This document shows positions 11,668 to 22,000 of a DNA stretch of 64,000 bases, piece after piece. Below the pieces are notes generated by a model. The model was not told the DNA's origin and ran no database searches. It saw only the letters and a list, made by a program, of their open reading frames with translations. The translations under genes and the position numbers were made by a program. This DNA is from Pisolithus tinctorius (lineage: Eukaryota > Basidiomycota > Agaricomycetes > Boletales > Pisolithaceae), in assembly GCA_024663395.1 (NCBI GenBank), contig JANFAH010000002.1:806001-870000 (forward strand), in the 5' to 3' direction. Every line of letters begins with the position of its first letter. The stretch's first letter is position 1.

Positions 11668-12490
11668 CCAGGACATAACATGGAAAATCCCCAGCAGTGC
11701 TTGGAGAATCTCCAGAGTGGGTTGGGGAATCCCCAGCATTGCCTGGAGAATCCCCAGCAGTGCTTGGAGAATCCCCAGAGTCAGTTGGAGAATCCCCAGC
11801 ATTGCCTGGAGAATCCCCAGAGTGGGTTGGAGAATCCCCCAGAGTCAGTTGGAGAATCCCCAGCAGTGCTTGGGGAATCCCCAGAGTGGGTTGGAGAGTC
11901 CCTAGCATTGCCTGGAGAATCCCCAGTAGTGCTTGGAGAATCTCCAGATTGGGTTGGAGAATCCCCAGCATTGCCTGGAGAATCTCCAGAGTGGGTTGGA
12001 GAATCTCCAGCATTGCCTGGAGAATCCCCGGCAGTGCTTGGGGAATCCCCAGAGTGGGTTGGAGAATCCCCAGGGTCAGTTGGAGAATCCCCAGGGTCAG
12101 TTGGAGAATCCCCAGAGTCAGTTGGAGAATCCCCAGCAGTGCTTGGAGAATCCCCAGAGTCAGTTGGAGAATCCCCAGGGTCAGTTGGAGAATCCCCAGC
12201 ATTGCCTGGAGAATCCCCAGCATTGCCTGGAGAATCCCCAGCAGTGCTTGGAGAATCCCCTGATTGGGTGGGAGAATTCCCAGCATTGCCTGGAGAATCC
12301 CCAGAGTGGGTTGGAGAATCCCCAGCAGTGCTTGGGGAATCCCCAGAGTCAGTTGGAGAATCCCCAGCAGTGCTTGGAGAATCCCCAGGTCATAGCTTGG
12401 AGAATCCCCAGAGTCAGTTGGAGAATCCTCAGTAGCACTTGGAGAATCCCCAGCAGTGCTTGGAGAATCCCCAGGACATAGCTTGGAGAG
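11668..12490. repeat. Minisatellite 1, about 21-bp unit
   Basis: About forty units of the form GGAGAATCCCCAGnnnnnnTT follow each other with variants ending in GAGTCAGTT, CATTGCCT, CAGTGCTT or GAGTGGGTT. Because the unit length is a multiple of three, long open frames appear on both strands. These are by-products of the repeat, not genes. Each unit carries the half-dyad GGAGAATCCCC that recurs in the other minisatellites here. Confidence 0.95.
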
Positions 12491-12940
12491 CCTCTAGAGA
12501 CAGGAGTTGGCTGGGAAATTCCAAGCATTACCTGGAGGATCTGCTGCATACCCTGTGGATCCCCAGAGTGGGTGGGAAAATTCCATTAAGACCTGGACAA
12601 TCTTTGACTTGTATGCAATGGCCAAGACTGGAGATCACTGAAGCCTTGGGAAGCATGGTGAAAGTATGTCTGCTGTGCCTGGGCAATCACCATCACCAAG
12701 TATATTCTACTCCCTCCATCAGATGTCACCAGTCTTTCCTTAGTGGTCTATGGCCATGCTTTTTCACATATTGTATAGTGCTCAGATCAGATGCCATGGA
12801 AATAGGTACTTGGCATGATACACACTCCTGTCAGCAACATGGAGACTCCAAATCATTTTGATTGATCCTTCATGCTGTGATGGTGGTCTATTTGAACTGG
12901 AGGTTCCCATGATCATCTTAGACAAGGTCTGTTTGGGCTG
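12491..12940. other. Unassigned region between minisatellites
   Basis: The first 100 bases hold decayed minisatellite units (TGGAGGATC, CCCAGAGTGGG). The rest has no ORF of note or recognisable motif, and is poor in CpG. Confidence 0.5.
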
Positions 12941-12944
12941 GATG

Positions 12945-13390
12945 CCCTGGGACCAGGTCCATTCAGGCTGGGGAATCTCCCAGGATGCACTGGGAACAGG
13001 TCCATTCAGGCTGGAGAATCCCCCAGGATGTACAGGGAACAGGTCCATTTAGGCTGGGGAATCCCCCAGCATGCCCAGAGACCAGGTCCATTTAGGCTGG
13101 AGAATCCCCCAGGATGTACAGGGAACAGGTCCATTTAGGCTGGGGAATCCCCCAGCATGCCCAGAGAACAGGTCCATTTGGGCTGGGGAATCCCCCAGCA
13201 TGCCCAGAGAACAGGTCCATTTAGGCTGGAGAATCCCCCAGCATGCCCTGGGAACAGGTCCATTTAGGCTGGAGAATCCCCCAGCATGCCCAGAGAACAG
13301 GTCCATTTAGCCTGGGGAATCCCCCAGCATGCCCTGGGAACAGGTCCATTTAGGCTGGAGAATCCCCCAGGATACCCAGGACATAGGTCT
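12945..13390. repeat. Minisatellite 2, about 43-bp unit
   Basis: About ten units contain CAGGTCCATTTAGGCTGG followed by GGAATCCCCCAGCATG or a close variant. The core CTGGGGAATCCCCCAG is dyad-symmetric and resembles the cores of the other three minisatellite types, although the unit length differs. Confidence 0.93.
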
Positions 13391-13477
13391 ATTAACCCAC
13401 TGGGGAAAGCCCAATTTGGACCCCAGGCACTCTGTTATAGATGTAATAATCCTGGAGAAAGTCCATGTCTGACACCT

Positions 13478-13484
13478 TGCTCTG
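13478..13484 (+). repeat. Candidate target-site duplication, left copy (TGCTCTG)
   Basis: Direct repeat of the 7 bases at 32800-32806, abutting the outer ends of the palindrome arms. Confidence 0.7.
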
Positions 13485-13735
13485 CACTTCAGTCAACCCC
13501 CCTTGGAGACCTATTAGGTCTGGAGATTTTGATATAAGTATTAACCTAATAGGTGTCATTTTGTTGGGAATTCCCAACTTTTGGGGATTCTCCACCACCA
13601 TTCCTGGAGATTCTCCAGGGCAGCAATTTAATATGGTTGGAGAAAATGTTTTCTCCATAATATATATATATTATACATCAAATGAAAGGGTAGCTGGGGT
13701 CCAAGTTGGACTTTCTCCAGGCTAAATAGACCCCC
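13485..13735. repeat. Dyad-rich terminal block of the fold-back element
   Basis: Within 250 bases there are several perfect or near-perfect palindromes: ACCTATTAGGT-type sites (two here, more on the right), GTTGGGAATTCCCAAC (about 13564-13579), CTGGAGATTCTCCAG, GGAGAAAA/TTTTCTCC arms and an AT-alternating tract (13659-13675). The right arm has the same block at about 32560-32799. Such clusters suit transposase-binding or cruciform-forming ends. Confidence 0.75.
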
Positions 13736-14175
13736 TTTCCAGGTTGATCCTGGGCTTTCCCCAGGCTAAATAGACCTGCTTTCCAGGTTGATCCTGGGAT
13801 TTCCCCAGGCTAAATAGACCTGCTTTCCAGGTGAACCTGGGCTTTCCCCAGGCTAAATAGACCTGCTTCCCAGGTGAACCTGGGCTTTCCCCAGGCTAAA
13901 TAGACCTGCTTCCCAGGTGAACCTGGGCTTTCCCCAGGCTAAATAGACCTGCTTTCCAGGTGAACCTGGGTTTTCCCCAGGCTAAATAGACCTGCTCTCC
14001 AGGGTGAACCTGGGCTTTCCCCAGGCTAAATAGACCTACATTCTAGGCTGACCTGGGTTTTCCCCAGGGTAAATAGACCTGCTTTCCAGGCAGAACATGG
14101 GCTTCCCATAGGCTAAATAGACCCATTTCCAGGGTGAACCTGGGTTTTCCCCAGGCTAAATAGACCCACTTTCCC
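13735..14175. repeat. Minisatellite 3, about 43-bp unit (left arm copy)
   Basis: About ten units read GGCTAAATAGACCTGCTT, CCAGGTGAACCTGGG and CTTTCCCCA or variants. The dyad CCTGGG...CCCCAGG is present in each unit. The mirror copy lies at 32160-32560. Confidence 0.93.
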
Positions 14176-14340
14176 AGGCCATGTCCTGGTGGGGATTCTC
14201 CATGCATCAGGAAAACAGTGGTTGTTCTAACTGTTCTAATTACAACTTATCTCAGAAAGGTAGATGTATAAGTGGAATGGATGCCAAGAAACATATAGAG
14301 CAAGTGAATTAAGCAAGACACATATGGTTCTATAGAGTAC

Positions 14341-15059
14341 TGTCAAATCTGAGCCTACTCTGACCAACTCTGATGCTTAACCAGGTCTGGAGAGAGGTGT
14401 GGAAGCAAGTCTGACACAGATGAATGGAACTCTGACTAGTGGAGGATTGGCAGGGACAAAGTCAGCTGAGGCAGAAATGGAGCAGAGTGAGGGTGTTGGG
14501 TTTAGCTTGTGCACTACCCCCTTGCACAATGTCAGCCCTCATATTTCAGAGGAAGAGACCAGACAGATGTTTGGAGATAACTCTGACAGACAGAAGATGG
14601 AGAGAGATGGAGTAGGAACTTTGGTGATATTCATACTGAAGAACAGTGGAGTACTGTACATGCTTTGATGCTGCTATGGAGGTACAGTAACTGGAATCAG
14701 GACTGACATATGGAGACTCATGAGATTTCAAGTAACAACTTCCTGGATGATGAATGAAGGGAAGATGGAGAACATATGACAGGTAACACAGAACAAGCCA
14801 AAAAGGAAACAGTCCAGGTGCTGGACCATGTGGTGCACATGCTGCAGAGTACCTGACTGTGCACTGTCAACAAGAAGTCTGAAAGATGGTCACATGACCT
14901 CTTGGAGGATGGTCTGCATGGTCTGATGAAAGACCAGTACAAGTCCAACAGAAGGCACAGTGGAGGAGACTTGTAAATGGTAGAGTGCAGGCAGAGTTGG
15001 TGCAGAGAGTGTGAATGAGCAGAGGAGTAGGGACTTAGAGTAAATGCATGGTTGTGACA
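14341..15059. repeat. Solo LTR of gypsy family B with perfect 5-bp duplication
   Basis: It starts TGTCAAATC and ends TTGTGACA, and aligns with the LTR at 7513-8227. AGTAC flanks it on both sides (14336-14340 and 15060-15064), so it is a solo LTR left by recombination between two LTRs. Nearly every CpG present in the 7513 copy is TpG or CpA here (for example CTCCGAC to CTCTGAC, TGACGC to TGATGC or TGACAC). Confidence 0.93.
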
Positions 15060-15064
15060 AGTAC

Positions 15065-15289
15065 TATGAATCAAGAGTTACAGTGATATAGTGGGCATGA
15101 AGATATCAATAAGTCACTTACAGACCACATTAGGACCACAGAAAAAAAAGTGTGTCAGTAAGACAGCATGAATTAGATGATGTTAGACAATGAGCACTAA
15201 AGTGCTGCAAATATCAAGACATCAATAGATGCAGTGTAGACTATTAGACCACTTAGAAAAAGTTTTGTTTTCCTGATGCAGCCCACTGG
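15065..15289. other. Arm spacer without gene
   Basis: AT-rich stretch mirrored at 31116-31340. I see no ORF or motif. It contains a short A-run (15140-15147). Confidence 0.5.
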
Positions 15290-16072
15290 GGATTCTCCAT
15301 GTCATGCTGGGGATTCTCCATGGCATGCTGGGGATTCTCCATGGCTGGCTGGGGATTCTCCATGTCATGATGGAGATTCTCCATGGCCTGCTGGGGATTC
15401 TCCATGGCTGGCTGGGGATTCTCCATGGCTGGCTGGGGATTCTCCATATCATGATGGAGATTCTCCATGTCATGCTGGAGATTCTCCATGTCATGCTGGA
15501 GATTCTCCATGTCACCTGGGGATTCTCCATGTCTGGCTGGGGATTCTCCATGGCTGGCTGGGGATTCTCCATGGCTGGCTGGGGATTCTCCATGTTATGT
15601 TGGAGATTCTCCATGGCCTGCTGGGGATTCTCCATGGCTCCTGGGGATTCTCCATGTCATGATGGAGATTCTCCATGGCTGGCTGGGGATTCTCCATGTC
15701 TGGCTGGGGATTCTCCATGTCATGATGGGGATTCTCCATGGCTCCTGGGGATTCTCCATGGCTCCTGGGGATTCTCCATGGCTCCTGGGGATTCTCCATG
15801 TCATGATGGAGATTCTCCATGGCCTGCTGGGGATTCTCCATGGCTGCTGGGGATTCTCCATGTCATGATGGAGATTCTCCATGTCATCTTGGAGATTCTC
15901 CATGGCCCCTGGGGATTCTCCATGTCAGGATGGAGATGCTCCACAGCCCCTGGGGATTCTCCATGGCTCCTGGGGATTCTCTATGTCATGATGGAGATTC
16001 TCCATGGCCTTCTGGGGATTCTCCATGGCATGCTGGAGATTCTCCATGGCTCCTGGGGATTCTCCAATCCTA
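15290..16072. repeat. Minisatellite 4, about 18-21-bp unit (left arm copy)
   Basis: Around forty units of GGGGATTCTCCATG(G/T) followed by CTGGCT, CATGCT, CATGATGGA or CTCCT. Long frames in it, such as a repeated MENPQ peptide, are repeat artefacts. Mirror copy at 30275-31115 with a different copy number. Confidence 0.95.
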
Positions 16073-16375
16073 ATTGACATTGAGGTCTGGTGACATTTTG
16101 TGTATACACTTGTGTTTTTCTTAGTATTCTGTGTTTTTCTCATGCAATTTTCCACTTTCTGATAAGATAAACATACTGTCATGATTGCACAATCAGGGGC
16201 TACAACTTTCATTATGACCATATCACTCCATTGTCATTCCCTGTGGTATTAATGCAGTATGATTACAAGTAGCAGTCATCATTAGTGTTGTGTAGTGTAG
16301 ACTATGCTACATTTTGGTAGTCTGCATTTTTGACTACCACTGACTACAAAAAGTGTAGTGTCGAGAGGTAGTGGT
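16073..16375. other. Arm segment flanking the CACGTG block
   Basis: Contains the site (CCTGTGGTATTAATGCAG at 16243-16260) whose mirror image is the Helitron insertion point in the right arm, and a repeated GTAGTGTAGAC/TAGTCTGCA/GACTACCACTGACTAC group at 16290-16350. No gene seen. Confidence 0.6.
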
Positions 16376-16830
16376 AAGGTCACATGACAACAGATCACAT
16401 GATAGGGGGTCACATGTCTTGGTCACATGACCGGGGACATAATGGTCACGTGACCCATGCACCGCAATCCATGGTCACGTGATAACCCGCCGCAGAGTGA
16501 GCGGGGTTCGGTCATGTGACAGTAGTCACGTGATGTGGTACCTTAGGTCAGCGCAAAGGTCCTTCACGTGACAAGGGTCACGTGATCCGGCGCTCAGGGT
16601 CACGGTAAAAAGGTGTCACGTGACTGCAATCATGTGATCCGGAGCTTCGGCTCACCGCAAAGGTTGATCACGTGACATGGATCACGTGATCCGGAGCCTC
16701 GGCTCACCACAAACGTCTGTCACGTGATCCAAGTGGTCACGTGGTGACGCGAATCTTGGGTCACGTGATATCACGTGACTGTAGTCACTTCGTTTTCAAC
16801 ACTATAAACCTCGCACGTGACTAAGCTGCC
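16376..16830. repeat. CACGTG/CATGTG-rich block, left arm
   Basis: TCACGTGA-type sites recur every 15-60 bases (for example near 16448, 16473, 16528, 16567, 16579, 16616, 16667, 16684, 16723, 16737, 16761 and 16771), several decayed to CATGTG. Short GAGC-containing spacers repeat between pairs. The mirror block is at about 17965-18480. CACGTG is itself a palindrome and is the site of bHLH factors such as Cbf1-type proteins. Here the density suggests element-internal binding sites. Confidence 0.8.
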
Positions 16831-17011
16831 CCTGAGTGCATGCTTCCCCATATTGTGGCTGTGCTGCAACATTACTCATGTCACCACACATTCAATTCTC
16901 CATGTATTGGTCTGTACTTGGGTAGGTAGGCCGGTCTATAGGGTATCTATACCATGTCCGAAAATCAACCAATCAGCATTTCTAGTTAATGAGTGATAAC
17001 AGGAATGAAAA

Positions 17012-17260
17012 ATGCCAGAAAACATCACACCATCTCTCCCTCACTGGGTGGATGCCATATTTAATACATTGGCTACATTCCCCATGTTGGCCTCCACCTA
17101 TGTACAGGGTTTCAGGGTGGTCCATTGGGAATTGAGTGAACAGGAAGCCAATTACACATCCCAGATGCGTGGGAAAACCCCAAACAGCGCAAATAAAATA
17201 GTGGAGATTTCCAAAACATATCAAAAACATTTCATTGCTCACTCTGCAGTGGGGCTATGA
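17012..17260 (+). other. 82-aa ORF near the palindrome centre, mirrored at 17530-17778
   Basis: A frame of 82 codons ends in KTYQKHFIAHSAVGL. The mirror copy (17778 to 17530, minus) has the same length and end, with about ten amino-acid differences in the N-terminal half and no stop. No known motif. Since the arms are copies of each other, openness on both sides is weak evidence for a gene. Confidence 0.25.
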
Positions 17261-17359
17261 CTACTAAAGTTCAGGTGTGGCATGGGGAGGTATGTCCCAA
17301 CATATTGGCACCATGTGCCTAGCGGAAGATGCCCCTTAAAGTGGCAGAAATGCGAATGG

Positions 17360-17429
17360 GCAGATCTGGCCAACAACTCTACTAGTGATTTATAGCTTTG
17401 TTATGATCATTACAAAGTGTAGCATTGGA
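17360..17429. other. Central spacer of the palindrome
   Basis: About 70 bases between the inner ends GCGAATGG (17352-17359) and CCATTTCGC (17430-17438). AT-rich, no gene. Confidence 0.7.
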
Positions 17430-18598
17430 CCATTTCGCATTTCTGTGGCTTTGAGGGGCTGCTGCTGCTAGGCACATGGTACCAATATGATGGGACATAC
17501 CTCCCCATGCAACACCTGAATTTTAGTAGTCATAGCCCCACTGCAGAGTGAGCAATGAAATGTTTTTGATATGTTTTGGAAATCTCCACCATTTTATTTG
17601 CGCTGTTTGGGGTTTTCCCACGCATCTGGGATGTGTAATTGGCTTCCTGTTCACTCAATTCCCAATGGACTGCCCTGAAACACTGTACATAGGTGGAAGT
17701 AGACATGGAGAATGCAGAAAATGTATTAAATATGGCACCCACCCAGTGAGGGAGACATGGTGTGATGGTTTCTGGCATTTCTCATTCCTGTTATTGCTTA
17801 TTAACTAGAAAGGTTGATTGGTTGATCTTTGGACATGGTGTAGATATGCTATAGACCGGCCAACCCACCAAAGTACAGACCAATTCATGGAGAAGTGAAT
17901 GTGTGGTGACATGATTAATGTTTCAGCACAGCCACAATATGGGGAAGCATGCACTCAGGGGCAGCTTAGTCACGTGCGAGGTGTATAGTTTTGAAAACAA
18001 AGTGACTACAGTCACGTGATATCACGTGACCCGAGGTTCGCGTCACCGCGTGACCATTGAGCGCACGTGACAGACCTTTGTGGTGAGCCGAGGCTCCGGA
18101 TCACGTGATTCATGTCACGTGACAAACCTTTGCGGTGAGCCGAAGCTCCGGATCACATGATTGCAGTCACGTGACACCCTTTTAATGTGACCCGGAGCGC
18201 CGGATCACGTGACCCTTGTCACGTGAAGGACCTTTGCGCTGACCGAAGGCACCAGACCACGTGACTAATGTCACATGACCAAGCCCCCGCTAACTCCGCG
18301 GCGGGTTCTCACGTGACCCCGGGTTGCAGCGCCGATGTCACGTGACCACATATCACGTGACTGAGATGTCGTCACCCCGGGGCACCCTCCAGTCACGTGA
18401 CCATTATGACATCGGTCATGTGACCAAAATCACGTGACCCCCTATCATGTGATCCGCTGTCATGTGACCTTACCACTACCTCTCGACACTACACTTTTTG
18501 TAGTCAGTGGTAGTCAAAAATGTGCACTACAAAAGTGAAGCATAGTCTACACTACACAACACTAATGACAACTGCTACTTGTAATAATACTGCATTAA
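17430..18598 (-). repeat. Right arm of the giant palindrome, inner part
   Basis: Mirror image of 16249-17359, including the CACGTG block (17965-18480) and the GTAGTGTAGAC group (18485-18560). It stops at TGCATTAA (18591-18598), where the Helitron begins. The mirror continues at 30095. Confidence 0.9.
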
Positions 18599-18616
18599 TC
18601 ACCTTGTTTACAAGGT
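18599..18616 (+). other. Helitron 5' terminus
   Basis: TC followed by ACCTTGTTTACAAGG, which contains a small stem (CCTTGT/ACAAGG) and the left half of the 12-bp subterminal inverted pair. The base before it is A (18598). Confidence 0.85.
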
Positions 18617-19055
18617 CACTGCACCTCGAAATTCGTCGCTCATTTTTCGACATCCGCGAACAATCCCCAATATCGCCGATACAAAGTTCGATTCAAATGA
18701 CGGTGCCAAAGAATTGTTGGCATGCATGCATCTATGTACGATTGTAACGATTTCAAATGCAACGGCGGTGAAGTTGCTGACGGCGATCAAACGATGGTGG
18801 CAATGATTTGAAGGCATGTATCTAGGTACTAATGCTGGCTTAAACCGTTCCATGTTCACTGCTTCAAACACCACGCACAACGGTTGGGGAAACGTGACGC
18901 GAACGATGCACGCTATTCGCTGAGTCGGCAGCGTCAGCTCTTGTATAGCGGTTGCTGACGCCCAATAATTGCTCCCTTACCTGGTTTGCCTCAGGTGTTA
19001 TCTACGACGCCTTGGCTCCTTCCCCATCCACCGTCGTCTTGCGTTCAAGAGTAAT
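18617..19055. other. Helitron 5' subterminal region, no gene seen
   Basis: About 440 bases with normal CpG content lie between the 5' end and the 3' end of the antisense helicase gene. No motif beyond the terminus is recognised. Confidence 0.5.
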
Positions 19056-22000
19056 CTACGCCACATTGGCTCTTTCCCAATCCAACATCGTTTTGCGATC
19101 GAGGCCCGCCAGCCTTTGGTCTTCCAACCGCAGATATTCGCTTGGATGTTGGGTGAAGATCTTCTCGTCGAAATCACGCAGCAGTCGAATTGTATCCCTG
19201 CCCCGGCTGCGGGACAAGGCGACGTACGCGTTGAAGGGTGTAAGGCCCCCCGATGGTGGCGTGCCTATGTCGACGATGCAGTGTTCGATGGTCTGCGCCT
19301 GTGATCGATAATCGGTGAACGCATAGGCAGGTGTGATAGGTAACTGTTCTCTAGTCACTGTCGTCTTCACCCCCTTTGGCGTGACGATTGTAAACGATCT
19401 AGTGAGAGGTGCGATTGGAAGGACACCCAATGGTAAGCCATCCAGCGCTTCAGCTTTTGTACGGCTCATGCGGAGAAGAATATAACATGGGGGATACTCC
19501 AAGTGGACGGATTGCGTTTCCAGGTTGACGGCCTGCTCCCTGCCATCGAGTACAATTTCTTCAACGTGCCCGCACGCGCCATTCGCCATATCCAACCCGG
19601 TGGAAACGTTAAATGTTACCATGACCTCCATGCCGATAGCGAGGTGAACCTCATCAGGAAGGCCGCCGCGCTCTTGCCGCGAACGCCCTCGGGAGCCTTT
19701 GGGTTTTGCGGCGACAGCAAACTGTTCCTCCAGCGTTAATTGACGGCCATCCACTGTGTCCACCGCCGGACATGTAAACAGCGTCACTCCCTGTGACTGT
19801 GTCCGCGATTTCACTGCCATCATATTCCACTTGATGCGTACAGCATGTCGAGGTGTCACCAAAAGAGCGTTGCTCCAAGGTGGTTGGGTGAAGTCGGCCG
19901 GTGCGCATTGGTCATTCGTGAGTACCAGGCTGCGAAGCATGGCGATGTGTCTCTCCTTGCAATTACCGTGCCGCACGTGCTGAAGGAGATCCATCCAATC
20001 AGGATCTGTGACCCTGACTTGTGTTTTCAGTCGCACGACGACATCGAACTGTTCGTATAATTTGCGCCCTAGGATTTCGAGTTCGGTATCCTTTTCTGCG
20101 TTCGACTGCCAATACAATGGCGCTGATGGCTTGCTTGCGACTGGAGGGAATTGATGGAAGTCGCCAACCAGTAAGATAGGGCTCATGCACACCCCGCTAA
20201 CCTGTGACGCTTGTGACCTGCTGTGACCCGATGTGACCCGGACTACTACGCAGCAAGAAATGAAATACTACCGCCAGTGTCATCGTAAGAAGTAAATACA
20301 TGACCAGTAGGTATTAGATATTTAAGAATAATGACACAGGAAGCCAGTAGGAAGACAAAGTGCTGTATTAAATTTATGATACATTAGCCTTCTCAAGTTC
20401 ATCAAGAATCAAGTTTGGGAGGACCCAATGGCTTCGGTATTTCTTGCTTGCCCATGCTGCTTGCCTTCCTGTCAACCCCATGCAATAAGCATCCATGAAG
20501 CATCTTGCATGGCATGCATATCTAGTGCATGTGACATGAGTTCATACACAAAGTGTACTGAGGGATTAGGGGCTTACTTTTGCATGTGATCAAGTGTCAC
20601 TGATTGCAGTGTGTCAACCACATTCAATCTCTCCAAGTCCTCTTCCTTTGATGAAGAAGGGTATTGATGGTAAATCCACTTTGTGTTCCCCTGTTGAACA
20701 TTGCTCAATAAAATTTGGAATTCTCACTTTGTTTTCCAGCCTCCTACATTATATTTCACTTTACCACCTGTGTCACCCATGCAACTACTCCAACATGCCA
20801 TAATGGCATTCATGTGGTCGAACTTTCTTAATAACACTTGCACATCTCATTTTACTGAAAATTGAACTGCACAGAGTTGTAGATACTTAAAAAATAAAGA
20901 ACTCTGTGCAATTTTTTTGAGACAAAACAAAGATTTGTGACTGTCATTAGCTCTTGATGATAAAGTCACATCAGAATCACATTGGGTCACGTTAGGTTGG
21001 TGGCGTGTGCATGAGCCCTATCTTATAACGTTCAGGCCTCCAAATGGTTCGTCGGCCGCCGCAAGTTCATCTGCTCGGGCGTGACCAATGATCTCGGAAA
21101 GCGATGCGAAGAATGTACGAGAAATCATCGAGACCTCGTCTATGATTAGATACTGTTTACCCCGCCAAAATGTTTCCAGTTTTTTCCGCGTTTTCGCCGA
21201 CTGCTTTCTGCCGTGTACAGGTATCATTGCAACGTAATGGAGTGTTTGTCCGTCAATAGTTGAGGCTGCGATTCCTGTATACGCCGCTTTCACCAGCAAG
21301 TGCCCCACTCCACGACACTGAAAATTCTGCGTGATTGTCTGAATCGTCTTCGATTTCCCTACCCCAGCTTCACCGGGGATGATCATACGCAATTGAGGTG
21401 GATTGAGTCCCGACAGATGTTGTTGTAAATGCCAATCGACAATGTCATACGCTCGCCGTTGATCATCCAACAGCTCAGCGACTGGCACGGGGTCGAGGAC
21501 GTTGATATTCCCTGTCAACCCGGTGAGCAAGGTCGCATCTCCATGGTCGCTTTCGATGAGGGCTCTGCTGAGATCGCTAATGCTGCCGTCGACGTTCATC
21601 GTAGGGTCGACGGTCTGCTGCGTTTGCGAGTCTGGCGTGGCGGTCAATGCCGTGGCCATATTATGCATCGACCTCAACCATGCCAGAAGTCGTGAGTAGT
21701 CATCCCCCTGCGCTATACAATAGCTGCACGGATTGCGTACGCCTTGCTCTCCTGTCAGTGTGAAGAAACCGTGCCTCAGACCTACGGAAATCGCCTCATC
21801 AGCATGCCTTTCTTCATTTCGCGAGACTTGATTGCGTTTGAACTCTATAAGGTCGGCATGTGTTAAAGGGATTTGCGAGTCTTCCATTGGCTCGTCGGCG
21901 TCATCATCTAACGGAACGTCCTTTCTAGGCTGCCGTGTATTGTGACTCGCTGATGTTAATGCCTCCGTAGGTGTTGTCTCGCATGCCGACCTTGATTCAT

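Larger units (their letters stand above)
13485..17359 (+). repeat. Left arm of the giant palindrome
   Basis: Outside to inside it holds a dyad-rich terminal block, minisatellite 3, a solo LTR, a short spacer, minisatellite 4, and a CACGTG-rich inner block with an 82-codon ORF. The right arm carries the same parts in mirror order. Arms differ by scattered substitutions and by repeat copy number. Confidence 0.9.

Noticed and set aside
11578..12481. Long open frames (up to 285 codons) on both strands over minisatellite 1
   Set aside because: The unit length is a multiple of three, so frames stay open by repetition; the predicted peptides are simple repeats on both strands.
11668..13390. Possible CRISPR-like array
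   Set aside because: Units are contiguous variants without unique spacers, no cas genes are present, and the genome is eukaryotic.
15222..16077. Open frames of MENPQ-type repeats and their antisense partners over minisatellite 4, and the same at 30250-31118
   Set aside because: Same repeat artefact; no start context and no non-repetitive domain.
20594..20803. 69-codon ORF inside the MITE-like element
   Set aside because: No motif, unrelated to transposases, in AT-rich non-coding sequence.
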